The notes under the pieces: generated by a model
The model's database searches: none
Seen by the model: the letters and a program-made list of their open reading frames with translations, nothing else
What the model was told of the DNA's origin: nothing
Program-made: the position numbers and the translations under genes
Shown: positions 52,127 to 60,918 of the stretch, piece by piece
Numbering within the stretch: position 1 is the first letter of the stretch
How the letters are laid out: every line of letters starts with the position of its first letter
Assembly (NCBI RefSeq): GCF_947495995.1
Contig: NZ_CANMAX010000001.1
Coordinates: 930,001-994,000 of the forward strand
DNA: 64,000 nucleotides
Source: an uncultured Tenacibaculum sp.
GTDB lineage: Bacteria; Bacteroidota; Bacteroidia; Flavobacteriales; Flavobacteriaceae
Direction: 5' to 3'

Positions 52127-54958
52127 ATGAAACAAATCCTTTCTATATTCCTGTTTGCAGGAATAGCGGCATTTTCACAACAAAATCCGACAAAAGCCAC
52201 TATTGTTCAAGATGCACTTCAGCAAAAAGCAACAATGACTAAAAACTCATTAGTAAAAAATATTCCTTTTGAAAATATTGGTCCGACTGTAATGAGCGGT
52301 AGAGTTGTAGATATAGATGTAAATCCTAATAATACTGTTGAATTTTACGTAGGATATGCCTCAGGAGGTTTATGGTATACAAATAATAACGGAAATACAT
52401 TTACACCAGTTTTAGATAATGCGCCAACTCAAAATATTGGTGATATTGCTGTTGATTGGAAAAATGGTACAATTTGGGTGGGAACAGGTGAAAATAATTC
52501 GTCACGTTCTTCTTATGCTGGAATTGGTATTTTAAAATCTACGGATAAAGGTAAAACTTGGACAAACGTAGGTTTACATGATTCACATCATATCGGTAGA
52601 ATACTAATTAATCCAAACAATCCAGATGAAGTTGTTGTTGGAGTTTTAGGTCATTTATATTCTTCAAACAATGAAAGAGGAATTTATAAAACTACTGACG
52701 GAGGAAAAACTTGGAGTAGAACATTATTTGTAAATGATGATACAGGAATTATCGATGTGCAACAAGCTCCGAATAACTTCAATACATTATACGCTGCTTC
52801 TTGGGAAAGAGAACGTAAAGCTTGGAATTTTGATGGTGATGGAAAGAACTCAGCAATATATAAGTCTATTGATAGAGGTAATACTTGGAAAAAAGTTTCT
52901 GAAAATAATGGATTTCCAAACGGAGATGGAGTTGGAAGAATAGGTTTGGCAGTTTATGATGAAAATACTGTGTATGCTTTTCATGATAATCAATTTAGAA
53001 GAAAGAAGGATGGAAAACAAAAAAGTGATTCAAAAGCATTAACAAAAGATGATTTTAAGAAAATGTCTACAGACGAATTTTTAAAATTATCGGATAAAAA
53101 ATTAAATAGTTATTTAAAAACAAACGGATTTCAAGAGAAATATAGAGCAGACAACGTAAAACAAATGGTTCGTTCGGGATCTGTAAAACCAATTGACTTA
53201 GCAAAGTATTTAGAAGATGCAAATTCATTGTTATTTGATACACCTGTAGTTGGAGCTGAAGTTTTTAAAACAACAAATGGTGGAAAATCTTGGAAGAAAA
53301 CCCACGATGGATATTTAGATGATATTTATTATTCTTACGGATATTACTTCGGAGAGATTCGAGTAGATCCGCAAGATAAAAACGGAATTTATGTTTTAGG
53401 TGTGCCGATTTTAAAATCTAAAGATGGAGGAAAAACGTTTACGTCTATTAGTAGAGAAAATGTACATGCCGATCATCAAGCACTTTGGGTGAATTCAAAA
53501 GTTCAAGGTCATTTAATTGATGGAAACGATGGTGGATTAAATGTTTCTTACGACGACGGTAAAAGCTGGTTAAAGTTAAACACACCACCAGTTGGTCAGT
53601 TTTATGCGATTTATGCAGATAACCAAAAGTCGTATAATGTTTATGGCGGATTACAAGATAACGGTGTTTGGGTAGCAAATCATAATGCACAAATCAATAA
53701 AGCTTGGCATCAATCAGGAAAAAATCCATATGAATCAATTATGGGGGGAGATGGAATGCAAGTACAAGTAGATGATAGAAATCCAAATATTGTATACACT
53801 GGATTCCAATTTGGAAACTATTTCCGATTAAACAGAGAAAACGGAGGTAGAAAATACATTCAACCAAAACATACTTTAGGAGAGAATCCATATCGTTTTA
53901 ATTGGCAAACACCAATATTATTATCGAAACATAATCAAGACATTTTATATCTAGGAGGAAACAAATTACACCGATCTTTAAATCAAGGAGACGATTGGGA
54001 AACGATTTCTGATGATTTAACTCAAGGAGGAAAAAAAGGAAATGTTGCTTACGGGACATTAACTACAATTAGCGAAAGTCCGTTTCAATTTGGTGTATTA
54101 TATGTCGGTTCAGATGATGGATTGGTACACATCACTAAAAATGGAGGAGGAAGTTGGGAGAATATTTCAAACACACTTCCAAAAGATTTATGGGTAAGTA
54201 GAGTTATTGCTTCTAAACATAAAAAAGAACGAGTATATGTAACCTTAAACGGATATCGTTGGGATGATTTTACAACTTATGTTTATGTTTCTGATGATTA
54301 CGGAAAATCTTGGAAAAACATCGCTAATAATATTCCAGCATCACCAGTAAATGTAATCAAAGAAGATTCAGACTATGAGAATTTACTATACTTAGGAACA
54401 GATAACGGTTTATATGTTTCTTTTGATTCAGGAAAATCTTGGGAGATTTTCAATAAAAACTTACCTAATGTTGCTGTACATGATTTAGTAATTCAACCAA
54501 AAGCAAAACATTTAATAGTAGGAACACACGGAAGAAGTTTATACAAGGCGAATATTAAGCCGTTGCAAGAATATTCTAAAGTGATGTCTGACACAAATAA
54601 TAAAATCTTCAGCATTAATAACATTAGAAAAAGTGGAAGATGGGGAAGTTCTTGGAGTAAGTGGTTGCAACCTTATACACCGAGTATTACGATTCCGTAC
54701 TTTTCAAATACAAATAAAGATGCGACTTTCACGGTTTATAATGGAGATGTTGTAGTAAATTCGTTTAAAGTTGAAACGTCTAAAGGATTTAACGAAGCGA
54801 AGTTTGATCTAAGCTTTAGTAAGACAGGATTAAAAAATTATAAGAAAACAAATAAAGAAGCTGTTTTAAATGCAGCCAAAAACGGAAAAACATATTTACC
54901 TAAAGGAAAATACAAAGTAACCATGGGTAATGCAATAAATACATTTGAAATAAAGTAA
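52127..54958 (+). CDS. Secreted BNR/sortilin-type beta-propeller protein
   Basis: 943 aa from the ATG at 52127 (MKQILSIFLFAGIAAFSQ, signal peptide). At least nine Asp-box (BNR) motifs of the form S-x-D-x-G-x-S/T-W: STDKGKTW, TTDGGKTW, SIDRGNTW, TTNGGKSW, SKDGGKTF, SYDDGKSW, SLNQGDDW, SDDYGKSW, SFDSGKSW. They form one large or two stacked propellers as in VPS10/xyloglucanase-like proteins. A helical insert (~residues 300-375) contains TKDDFKKMSTDEFLKLSDKKL. No catalytic residues assigned; probably a periplasmic or surface binding protein. Confidence 0.85.
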   Translation: MKQILSIFLFAGIAAFSQQNPTKATIVQDALQQKATMTKNSLVKNIPFENIGPTVMSGRVVDIDVNPNNTVEFYVGYASGGLWYTNNNGNTFTPVLDNAPTQNIGDIAVDWKNGTIWVGTGENNSSRSSYAGIGILKSTDKGKTWTNVGLHDSHHIGRILINPNNPDEVVVGVLGHLYSSNNERGIYKTTDGGKTWSRTLFVNDDTGIIDVQQAPNNFNTLYAASWERERKAWNFDGDGKNSAIYKSIDRGNTWKKVSENNGFPNGDGVGRIGLAVYDENTVYAFHDNQFRRKKDGKQKSDSKALTKDDFKKMSTDEFLKLSDKKLNSYLKTNGFQEKYRADNVKQMVRSGSVKPIDLAKYLEDANSLLFDTPVVGAEVFKTTNGGKSWKKTHDGYLDDIYYSYGYYFGEIRVDPQDKNGIYVLGVPILKSKDGGKTFTSISRENVHADHQALWVNSKVQGHLIDGNDGGLNVSYDDGKSWLKLNTPPVGQFYAIYADNQKSYNVYGGLQDNGVWVANHNAQINKAWHQSGKNPYESIMGGDGMQVQVDDRNPNIVYTGFQFGNYFRLNRENGGRKYIQPKHTLGENPYRFNWQTPILLSKHNQDILYLGGNKLHRSLNQGDDWETISDDLTQGGKKGNVAYGTLTTISESPFQFGVLYVGSDDGLVHITKNGGGSWENISNTLPKDLWVSRVIASKHKKERVYVTLNGYRWDDFTTYVYVSDDYGKSWKNIANNIPASPVNVIKEDSDYENLLYLGTDNGLYVSFDSGKSWEIFNKNLPNVAVHDLVIQPKAKHLIVGTHGRSLYKANIKPLQEYSKVMSDTNNKIFSINNIRKSGRWGSSWSKWLQPYTPSITIPYFSNTNKDATFTVYNGDVVVNSFKVETSKGFNEAKFDLSFSKTGLKNYKKTNKEAVLNAAKNGKTYLPKGKYKVTMGNAINTFEIK

Positions 54959-55321
54959 ATGGGAGCAATAAAAGTAACGAATATTAAGATCTTTACGAAC
55001 CACGGATGTTTAGAAGAAGAGGCAAAAATAGGGTCAGAATATAGAGTTGATATCGAAGTTAAGGGAAATTTAACACTTTCTGCAGAAACTGATGAATTAA
55101 GTGATACGATCGATTATGTGCACTTAAATAAGATCGCCAAAGAAGAAATGAATAAGCGTTCTAAATTATTAGAACAGGTGGCTAAGAGGATGTTAGATCG
55201 AATTTTTGATGAAATACCTTTGGTAGATGAAGCTGAAATTAGCGTGTCAAAAATAAATCCACCAATAGGTGGAAATGTGGGAGAAGTAACAATTGTGCTA
55301 TCAGAAGTGCGTAAAAGTTAA
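54959..55321 (+). CDS. folB: Dihydroneopterin aldolase
   Basis: 120 aa. Family motifs NIKIFTNHGCLEEEAKIGSEYRVDIEV, SDTIDYVHLNKIAKEEM and a basic RMLDRIFDEIPLVDEAEISVSKINPPIGG end, matching FolB. Tetrahydrofolate synthesis: makes 6-hydroxymethyl-dihydropterin. Its ATG abuts the stop of the BNR gene. Confidence 0.9.
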   Translation: MGAIKVTNIKIFTNHGCLEEEAKIGSEYRVDIEVKGNLTLSAETDELSDTIDYVHLNKIAKEEMNKRSKLLEQVAKRMLDRIFDEIPLVDEAEISVSKINPPIGGNVGEVTIVLSEVRKS

Positions 55322-55371
55322 AAAATACTTGCCACTAAAAAGAAAAAGTTTAAATTTGCACTCTCACTAAA

Positions 55372-55442
55372 GGTGTCGTGGCCGAGTGGCTAGGCAGTGG
55401 TCTGCAACACCATCTACAGCGGTTCGAATCCGCTCGACACCT
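55372..55442 (+). tRNA. tRNA-Cys (GCA)
   Basis: Acceptor GGTGTCG/CGACACC, anticodon loop CTGCAAC with GCA, T-loop TTCGAAT, discriminator T, no encoded CCA. Follows folB by 50 bases and precedes a strong terminator. Confidence 0.93.
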
Positions 55443-55443
55443 C

Positions 55444-55479
55444 AAAAGTCTCAATATTTTATATGTTGAGACTTTTTTT
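55444..55479 (+). terminator. Terminator of the tRNA-Cys/folB region
   Basis: aaaagtctcaa (55444-55454) pairs with ttgagactttt (55466-55476) with T-run. Confidence 0.85.
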
Positions 55480-55597
55480 ATGTTTAAAAATGTTACATAT
55501 TTTTCTGTTTGTAACTTAAAAACTGCAGAAAACGTGTTTTTTTAACCCATTCATAATAAATGTAACATTTTTGAAAGTTTCATAATAGGCTTTAACA

Positions 55598-55605
55598 TAT
55601 CTTTG
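55598..55605 (+). promoter_or_regulatory. -7 box upstream of the small RNA candidate
   Basis: TATCTTTG (TAnnTTTG). A TTTG at 55570-55573 gives a 24-base spacer, slightly longer than the usual range. Confidence 0.35.
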
Positions 55606-55727
55606 TTTCATATTAAATCTTTGGTCATTAAAAGCTAAGTTGGGGGACAGATGTTTTTATTTAAAGACTTTTAAGATTTAACAGTTAAGATAACACAATC
55701 TAGAAATAGATTGTGTTATTGTTTTTT
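55606..55727 (+). ncRNA. Candidate small RNA (~115 nt)
   Basis: Starts after the -7 box, contains an unusual G-rich word (gttgggggacagatg) and ends at a perfect 12-bp hairpin (taacacaatcta/tagattgtgtta, gaaa loop; 55691-55718) plus T-run. No protein-coding gene fits; only a 7-codon ATG-TAA (MFLFKDF) starting at 55650 is present. An intrinsic terminator not attached to a gene is the main clue. Confidence 0.45.
55691..55727 (+). terminator. Isolated intrinsic terminator
   Basis: Twelve-base perfect stem with GAAA tetraloop, then ttgtttttt. Has no ORF upstream on the + strand before the tRNA-Cys terminator. Confidence 0.85.
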
Positions 55728-55873
55728 ATAGCGTTTCCTTTTCAAATTGAATAAAAGGTTTTACTCTTATGTTACGATAAACAATCCTTGTTTTTATTGA
55801 ATTTATAGGTTCCTTTCAAAGGATTTTTTTCCCTTTTAACCCATTTTATTTCCCTCTAACTCTATTTAATAGT

Positions 55874-55902
55874 TTTGTTAGCAGAGTCTTAAAATACTTT
55901 TG
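55874..55902 (+). promoter_or_regulatory. Promoter of the lamin-tail/spondin lipoprotein
   Basis: TTTG (55874-55877), 17-base spacer, TACTTTTG (55895-55902). It overlaps an in-frame ATG at 55900, so the ATG at 55930 is used. Confidence 0.55.
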
Positions 55903-55929
55903 TGGCGTAAACCAGTAAAAGTATTTAAC

Positions 55930-58269
55930 ATGAAAACATTTAATTATTTCATACTAGCAATGTTGTTGTTAGTAGTATCATGTAGCGACGATGAAGACGC
56001 TAGAGAACCAGACAATGGTAATCCTCCTACTGCAGCAAAAAAAGATGTTGTGTTTAATGAAATAAAATATCAAGGAAGTAGAGATCTTATTGAAATTTAT
56101 AACAGAGGAACCGAAGCAGCAGATATTAGCGAATATTGGCTATGTTTAGGACCAGGAGCATATCAAAAAATTGGAGACTTAACTCCAGAATCAGGAAGTA
56201 CAACTATTCCAGCTGATGGATATTTAGTAGTAAGTTACAATTTACCTGACGATAAAGGTGGATTAGGATTATATTCTACTAATGAATTTACGAATCCAGA
56301 TGCAATTATTGATTTCGTTCAATATGGAGATTCAGGATCAGCTAGAGAAAATGTTGCTGCATCTGCAGGAATTTGGACAGCAGGAGATTTTGTACCTACT
56401 GTAAAAAGTGAAGATAATAGTATCATTTACGATGGTGAAGGTAACGGTGTAATGAACTGGGCTGAAACTACTCAAGTTACTTTTGGGAATGAAAATGTAT
56501 TAATGGCACCAGCTGATGATGTTCGTTCGGTTGTAATTAATGAGGTTAACTACGGACAAGATAAGTTAATCGAGTTATGGAATAACGGAGATGTTGCTGT
56601 TGACTTAAGTGACTATTGGTTATGTTTAGGACCAGGACAGTATTTACAAATCAGAAATGCTTCTGTAGTAAGCGGATCTGCACAATTAAATCCTGGTGAG
56701 TTTTTAGTAGTAAACTGGGATCAATTAAGTGAAAGTGCTGGGTTAGGTTTCTATTCAACAAATGCATTTACAAATCCAGATGCAATTTTAGATTTCGTAC
56801 AATGGGGAGCTTCAGGAAGTGCTAGAGAAAATGTAGCAGTAGCTGCAGGAATTTGGACGTCAGGAGATTTTGTTCCACAAGTAAGATTAGAGAGCTATAG
56901 TTTAGCTTACGATGGTGAAGGTGATGCTATTTCTGATTGGAAAGAAGCTGTAAACCCAACTTTTGGTAGAGGAAATGCTGCTGAAGCTGCAAAAACAAGA
57001 TTCACAGTAACTATTACAAATAAGATTAATTATTTAGGAACTCACGTTTTTAACACGCCAACAGGAGCTGCAAATCCAGGTCCAGTTACAGATGTTAACG
57101 GAAGTTATTCAGTAAAATTTAAAGCAGTACCAGGAACTAAATTAAGTTTTGCTTCTATGTCTGCTGCAACTAACGACTGGTTCTTTGCTCCAAAAATGAG
57201 CGGAATTGATCTTTTCGATGCAAGCGGAAGCGCAGTAACAGGAGATATTAGTGAGCAAATTTATTTATGGGATGCTGGAACAGAGGAAGAAGATCCTGCT
57301 ACAATAGCAACTGAGCCTAATGGAGGAACAGCTGGTAGTCCAGATGACGATAATACAGTTCGTGTAGTAAATGATGATGTTACTGCTTATTTAAGAACTG
57401 AGTTAGCTTACGATAGTTCAACAAGATATTTCACATTAACATTAACAAATTTAATGGGAGCTGCAGGAAGTACTCCAACCGTACTTACACCAGGTTTAGC
57501 TGTATTACACGCTCAAAACGCACCTTTATTCACAGTTGGACAACCAGATAGAGGATACGGATTAAAAGAAATCGCAGAAGCTGGTAATCCAATGCCATTA
57601 TACCAGTGGTTTAACGCAACAGGATCTCAAGGAGCTCCATTACGTTTATCATCTTCGTATACAGTATTTTCTCCTGCAGTATTATATGCATTTAGTACAG
57701 CAAAAGATCCATGGTTTGTACAAGGAGAACAAGCAAAAGCATCTAGTGGTTTAGAAGAAATCGCAGAAGATGGAAACAACCAAGTAGCTTACGAATACTT
57801 AAAAGGTTTAGGTCTTCCAGTAGCTAAGAGTAACGAAACTGCTCCAGTAAAACCAGGAGAATCGTTAACATTCACTATTGAAGTTCCTCAAGGTTTAGAT
57901 TATAAATTAGGATTCGGAACAATGTTAGTAGATACTAACGACTGGTTCATCAGTTATAACAATAATGGTGTTGCATTATTTGATGAAAACGGAACAGCGT
58001 TCTCAGGAACTTCTGAAAGTGATGAAACATATCTTTTTGATGCAGGAACTGAGGCTGACGAAGAAGTTGGATTCGGAGCTAATCAAGCGCCAAGACAATC
58101 AGGACCAAATACAGGTGCAGCTGATGGAGACAATTTAATTAGAAGAGTAGCAACATTAAATGATGTACAATTTGGAAAAGGAGCTATTAATAGTTCTCCA
58201 GGTGTAACATGGTTTGGTGATCCAAGAGGAGGTTACAATTTAATAGAGGTGAATATCCAACCTCAATAA
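55930..58269 (+). CDS. Lamin-tail and spondin domain lipoprotein
   Basis: 779 aa from the ATG at 55930; lipobox LLLVVSCSDDED. Two tandem lamin-tail domains (VVFNEIKYQGSRDLIEIYNRG, VVINEVNYGQDKLIELWNNG, both ending ISEYWLCLG or LSDYWLCLG) are followed by two spondin-N domains (FTVTITNKINYLG...WFFAPKMSGIDLFDASG and ESLTFTIEVPQ...WFISYNNNGVALFDENG). Surface lipoprotein, probably adhesive or binding; architecture repeats internally, pointing to duplication of each half. Confidence 0.83.
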   Translation: MKTFNYFILAMLLLVVSCSDDEDAREPDNGNPPTAAKKDVVFNEIKYQGSRDLIEIYNRGTEAADISEYWLCLGPGAYQKIGDLTPESGSTTIPADGYLVVSYNLPDDKGGLGLYSTNEFTNPDAIIDFVQYGDSGSARENVAASAGIWTAGDFVPTVKSEDNSIIYDGEGNGVMNWAETTQVTFGNENVLMAPADDVRSVVINEVNYGQDKLIELWNNGDVAVDLSDYWLCLGPGQYLQIRNASVVSGSAQLNPGEFLVVNWDQLSESAGLGFYSTNAFTNPDAILDFVQWGASGSARENVAVAAGIWTSGDFVPQVRLESYSLAYDGEGDAISDWKEAVNPTFGRGNAAEAAKTRFTVTITNKINYLGTHVFNTPTGAANPGPVTDVNGSYSVKFKAVPGTKLSFASMSAATNDWFFAPKMSGIDLFDASGSAVTGDISEQIYLWDAGTEEEDPATIATEPNGGTAGSPDDDNTVRVVNDDVTAYLRTELAYDSSTRYFTLTLTNLMGAAGSTPTVLTPGLAVLHAQNAPLFTVGQPDRGYGLKEIAEAGNPMPLYQWFNATGSQGAPLRLSSSYTVFSPAVLYAFSTAKDPWFVQGEQAKASSGLEEIAEDGNNQVAYEYLKGLGLPVAKSNETAPVKPGESLTFTIEVPQGLDYKLGFGTMLVDTNDWFISYNNNGVALFDENGTAFSGTSESDETYLFDAGTEADEEVGFGANQAPRQSGPNTGAADGDNLIRRVATLNDVQFGKGAINSSPGVTWFGDPRGGYNLIEVNIQPQ

Positions 58270-58349
58270 ATAAACGTACGATTTGAATCAAATAATGTAT
58301 AGTTTTTAGAAAATGTTGATTCATTCTATGTATTAATTTGGGATTATTT

Positions 58350-58378
58350 CTCCAGCCGTAATGGCTGGAGTTTTTTTT
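58350..58378 (+). terminator. Terminator after the lamin-tail/spondin gene
   Basis: ctccagcc/ggctggag stem, gtaat loop, eight T. Confidence 0.9.
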
Positions 58379-58490
58379 GAACTATGTTACATTTTACTCT
58401 TAGTGAATTGTTTAAGTTTTTGATTTTTATTGTTTTAAGCTGTTGTTTTCTAATGTAACTAAATTACAGTCTGTTAATTGTTGTGAGTTA

Positions 58491-58498
58491 TATCTTTG
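58491..58498 (+). promoter_or_regulatory. -7 box of the Ppx/GppA-like lipoprotein gene
   Basis: TATCTTTG followed by gcg; predicted start about 30 bases before the ATG at 58534. No convincing -33 box. Confidence 0.4.
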
Positions 58499-58533
58499 CG
58501 AATAATAAATAAGTAATTCCTACCCCACATACC

Positions 58534-59475
58534 ATGTTAATAAAAACAAAATTATCGCTCCTATCATTAGTTGTTTCTCTGAGTGTGTTTTTTTCTTGCA
58601 GTACTGAAAAAAGAAAAGAGATTAAAGAGGATAAAGTAAAAGCAGCATTAGTTAATACATTTAATTATCAGCCTAAAAAACTTGTTAATGGTAAATTAAA
58701 AGCTGTAATAGAATTGGGAGCTTCAGGATTTAATTCTTTTGTGATAAATGTTGACGCTGAGAAAAACTGGGAAATAGTCAATAAAGAATATGGAAAAAGC
58801 TTGATTTTAGATGGAGAAGCTACCGTAAATGGGGTAAACACAATTTTAGATCAGTACTTAGAAGAAATTAAAAAACTTGGAGTAAAAGGAGAAGATGTTC
58901 ATTTTGTTGTTAGTTCAGGAGCAGAAAAAGAGGAATTAACCACGATTATTAAAGAAGAACTTCGTAAGAAAAATCAGAAAATTACAGTTGTTACTGCTGA
59001 AGAAGAAGGAAAGTACGCATTAAAGTCAGTTCTTCCATCGGAATTTAATGAAACTGCTTTTGTTGTAGATATTGGTTCAGGAAATACTAAAATTTCATAT
59101 TTAAATAAAGATGAAATTTTTGCAGTTGAAACTTACGGATCAAAATATTTTAAAAAAGGAATTCCTTCAAATAAAGTTTATGATGAGGTGTCAACAAAAG
59201 CTAAAAACATTCCTTCGGAAAAAAGAAATGTATGCTTTATTATTGGAGGTGTGCCCTATCAAATGGCGAAAAAACAAAGAGTAAATAAAGAACGATTTAC
59301 AACACTTAATAAAGATGTAAATTTTTATAACGGCCTAATCGAGAAAAAAGGAGATAAAGTAAAAAGTGGACTAACAATTTTTAAAGCAATCAACGATACA
59401 ACTACTCCAAATACTATTGTTTTTGATTGGGATGCTAATTTTACAATCGGATTTTTATTGAATTTAAAATATTAA
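58534..59475 (+). CDS. Lipoprotein with Ppx/GppA-like actin-fold domain
   Basis: 313 aa with lipobox VSLSVFFSCST. Then two phosphate-binding loops of the ASKHA/Ppx fold (KAVIELGASGFNSFVI and AFVVDIGSGNTKISY) separated by a helical connector and followed by CFIIGGVPYQMA. Ppx/GppA enzymes are cytosolic, so lipid anchoring outside the cytoplasm is unusual. Whether nucleotide or polyphosphate binding is retained is unclear; a sensory or solute-binding derivative is possible. Own terminator follows. Confidence 0.72.
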   Translation: MLIKTKLSLLSLVVSLSVFFSCSTEKRKEIKEDKVKAALVNTFNYQPKKLVNGKLKAVIELGASGFNSFVINVDAEKNWEIVNKEYGKSLILDGEATVNGVNTILDQYLEEIKKLGVKGEDVHFVVSSGAEKEELTTIIKEELRKKNQKITVVTAEEEGKYALKSVLPSEFNETAFVVDIGSGNTKISYLNKDEIFAVETYGSKYFKKGIPSNKVYDEVSTKAKNIPSEKRNVCFIIGGVPYQMAKKQRVNKERFTTLNKDVNFYNGLIEKKGDKVKSGLTIFKAINDTTTPNTIVFDWDANFTIGFLLNLKY

Positions 59476-59478
59476 AAA

Positions 59479-59511
59479 TCCACCAACATGTAAAATATAC
59501 ATATTGGTGGA
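59479..59511 (+). terminator. Terminator after the Ppx-like gene
   Basis: tccaccaa (59479-59486) with ttggtgga (59504-59511), then cttattta. Confidence 0.7.
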
Positions 59512-59539
59512 CTCTTATTTAATAAGTAGCTTAAGAAGA

Positions 59540-59992
59540 TTACTTTATTTCTTCTAGTTTTTTTATTAGCACTGTATCGTCTATAATTGAATTTCTTTGA
59601 CTTTTCAACATTTCGGAAGTTGATTTTGGCAAATGCTCTTTTGAGTTAATTACTTCATTATACTCTTTAATAGAAGCTTTTTCTCCACGAATAGCTTCTT
59701 CTAAAATTGATTTATCATTATCTAAAGAGAAAAATGCTTTGGTATCCATCCAGGCTCTATGTATTGTTCCTAGACTACTTCCGTTGTCTTGTGGTAATCG
59801 TCCAAATAATCTAATTTCTTTTTTTAATTCATTTCCGAATTTTTTACGCTCTTTAGCTTTTCTTTCAAATAAATTTGTTAATACATCACTATCTACATTT
59901 TCTGCTGCGGTTTGATACCCTTTTTCAGCATCATAATTCTTCATTAATAATCCGTTTAATTGACTGGCTACTTCTTGTGTATAACTATACAT
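59540..59992 (-). CDS. PA2169/DUF2383 family four-helix bundle protein
   Basis: 150 aa, four amphipathic helices (EVASQLNGLLMKNYDAEKGYQTAAENV, SDVLTNLFERKAKERKKFGNELKKEIRLFG, SLDNDKSILEEAIRGEKASIKEYNEVI, LKSQRNSIIDDTVLIKKLEE), matching the ferritin-like DUF2383 family of stress proteins. No signal peptide. Confidence 0.86.
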   Translation of the reverse strand: MYSYTQEVASQLNGLLMKNYDAEKGYQTAAENVDSDVLTNLFERKAKERKKFGNELKKEIRLFGRLPQDNGSSLGTIHRAWMDTKAFFSLDNDKSILEEAIRGEKASIKEYNEVINSKEHLPKSTSEMLKSQRNSIIDDTVLIKKLEEIK

Positions 59993-60073
59993 AATATTCT
60001 TTTTTTAAATGAAAAGTAATTTGCTTTTGAGATGCTTACTTTTTAACATCTACAGTAAATAAAATCGAGCTAA

Positions 60074-60280
60074 TTAAGCTTGTTTTCTATTTACAATTAA
60101 ACCTAATAACAGAATAGATAAACCAATACCTAATACGACATATGCGTTATTGTTATTTTGAGTTTCAATTTCAGCGATACCTAAATCAACTGAAGACTCT
60201 GGTTTTATGAGTTGATATCCTCCGTAGACAAGAAATGCTAATCCTGCCAAAATGAATATCAGTTTTATTATTTTGTTCAT
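60074..60280 (-). CDS. DUF3185-type small membrane protein
   Basis: 68 aa, two transmembrane helices (IIKLIFILAGLAFLVYGGYQ and AYVVLGIGLSILLLGLIVN) around a periplasmic loop. Similar in layout to the protein at 23408. Probably envelope stress. Confidence 0.75.
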   Translation of the reverse strand: MNKIIKLIFILAGLAFLVYGGYQLIKPESSVDLGIAEIETQNNNNAYVVLGIGLSILLLGLIVNRKQA

Positions 60281-60311
60281 GTTTTTGTTTTTTGAAGATT
60301 AATGTTTTTCA

Positions 60312-60785
60312 TTAAAATTGATATCTCAGTCCTAACGCTATATCTAAATCTAGGTCATTACTATAATTATCATTAAACCCAAGTTCTGGTCTAATATCTA
60401 ATGAAATTAAAAGCGGAATTTTGAAGTTATATTCTATACCTAAATCTCCGGTAATAAGAGCAAAAACTCCATCGTTATTAGGAGTACTAAAAGATCCTAA
60501 TCCTCCACCAGCACCTACGTACCAATTAAAATTATTGTCGATAGGTTGAACCCATTGGTATAACCCTACCAATTTAAAAGCTTCGACATTGTTAGAATCT
60601 CTAAGACCTAAATCAAACTCTAATCGGTTGTTATCAGATAAATAACGTTGGTAGGAAATTTCTCCTCCAAAACCATCATTATCACCAAGTCTTAAACCAA
60701 TAGCATTTTTAGCTATAGTTTGTGCTGTTAACGATGATGTTATAAGTAGAAAAGTTCCTAAGATTATCTTTTTAATATTGTTCAT
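60312..60785 (-). CDS. Outer-membrane beta-barrel protein
   Basis: 157 aa with signal peptide (MNNIKKIILGTFLLITSSLTAQ). Strands include AIGLRLGDNDGFGGEISYQRYLSDNNRLEFDLGLR, WYVGAGGGLGSFS and terminal DIALGLRYQF with the C-terminal Phe that BAM recognises. Small porin-like barrel of unknown role. Confidence 0.82.
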   Translation of the reverse strand: MNNIKKIILGTFLLITSSLTAQTIAKNAIGLRLGDNDGFGGEISYQRYLSDNNRLEFDLGLRDSNNVEAFKLVGLYQWVQPIDNNFNWYVGAGGGLGSFSTPNNDGVFALITGDLGIEYNFKIPLLISLDIRPELGFNDNYSNDLDLDIALGLRYQF

Positions 60786-60918
60786 TTTATATATGTTAAT
60801 TTCTTACACTACAAAATTACAGGAAGAGCTTGTGTAAGCTTAGCTCATATAAAGTAAGTCTTAGCTCATTTACTTTTTTCTGTTGATTTTTGTTAACTTT
60901 ACTCAGTATAATCATACT

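Larger units (their letters stand above)
55480..55929 (+). other. Non-coding region with sRNA candidate and lipoprotein promoter
   Basis: About 450 bases between the tRNA-Cys terminator and the spondin lipoprotein. It holds the candidate RNA at 55606-55727 and the promoter at 55874-55902; I see nothing else. Confidence 0.6.

Noticed and set aside
55650-55673. Seven-codon leader peptide MFLFKDF with attenuator
   Set aside because: No amino-acid operon follows and no alternative anti-terminator pairing is evident.
55900-55929. N-terminal extension of the spondin lipoprotein
   Set aside because: Overlaps the -7 box and would precede the lipobox signal.
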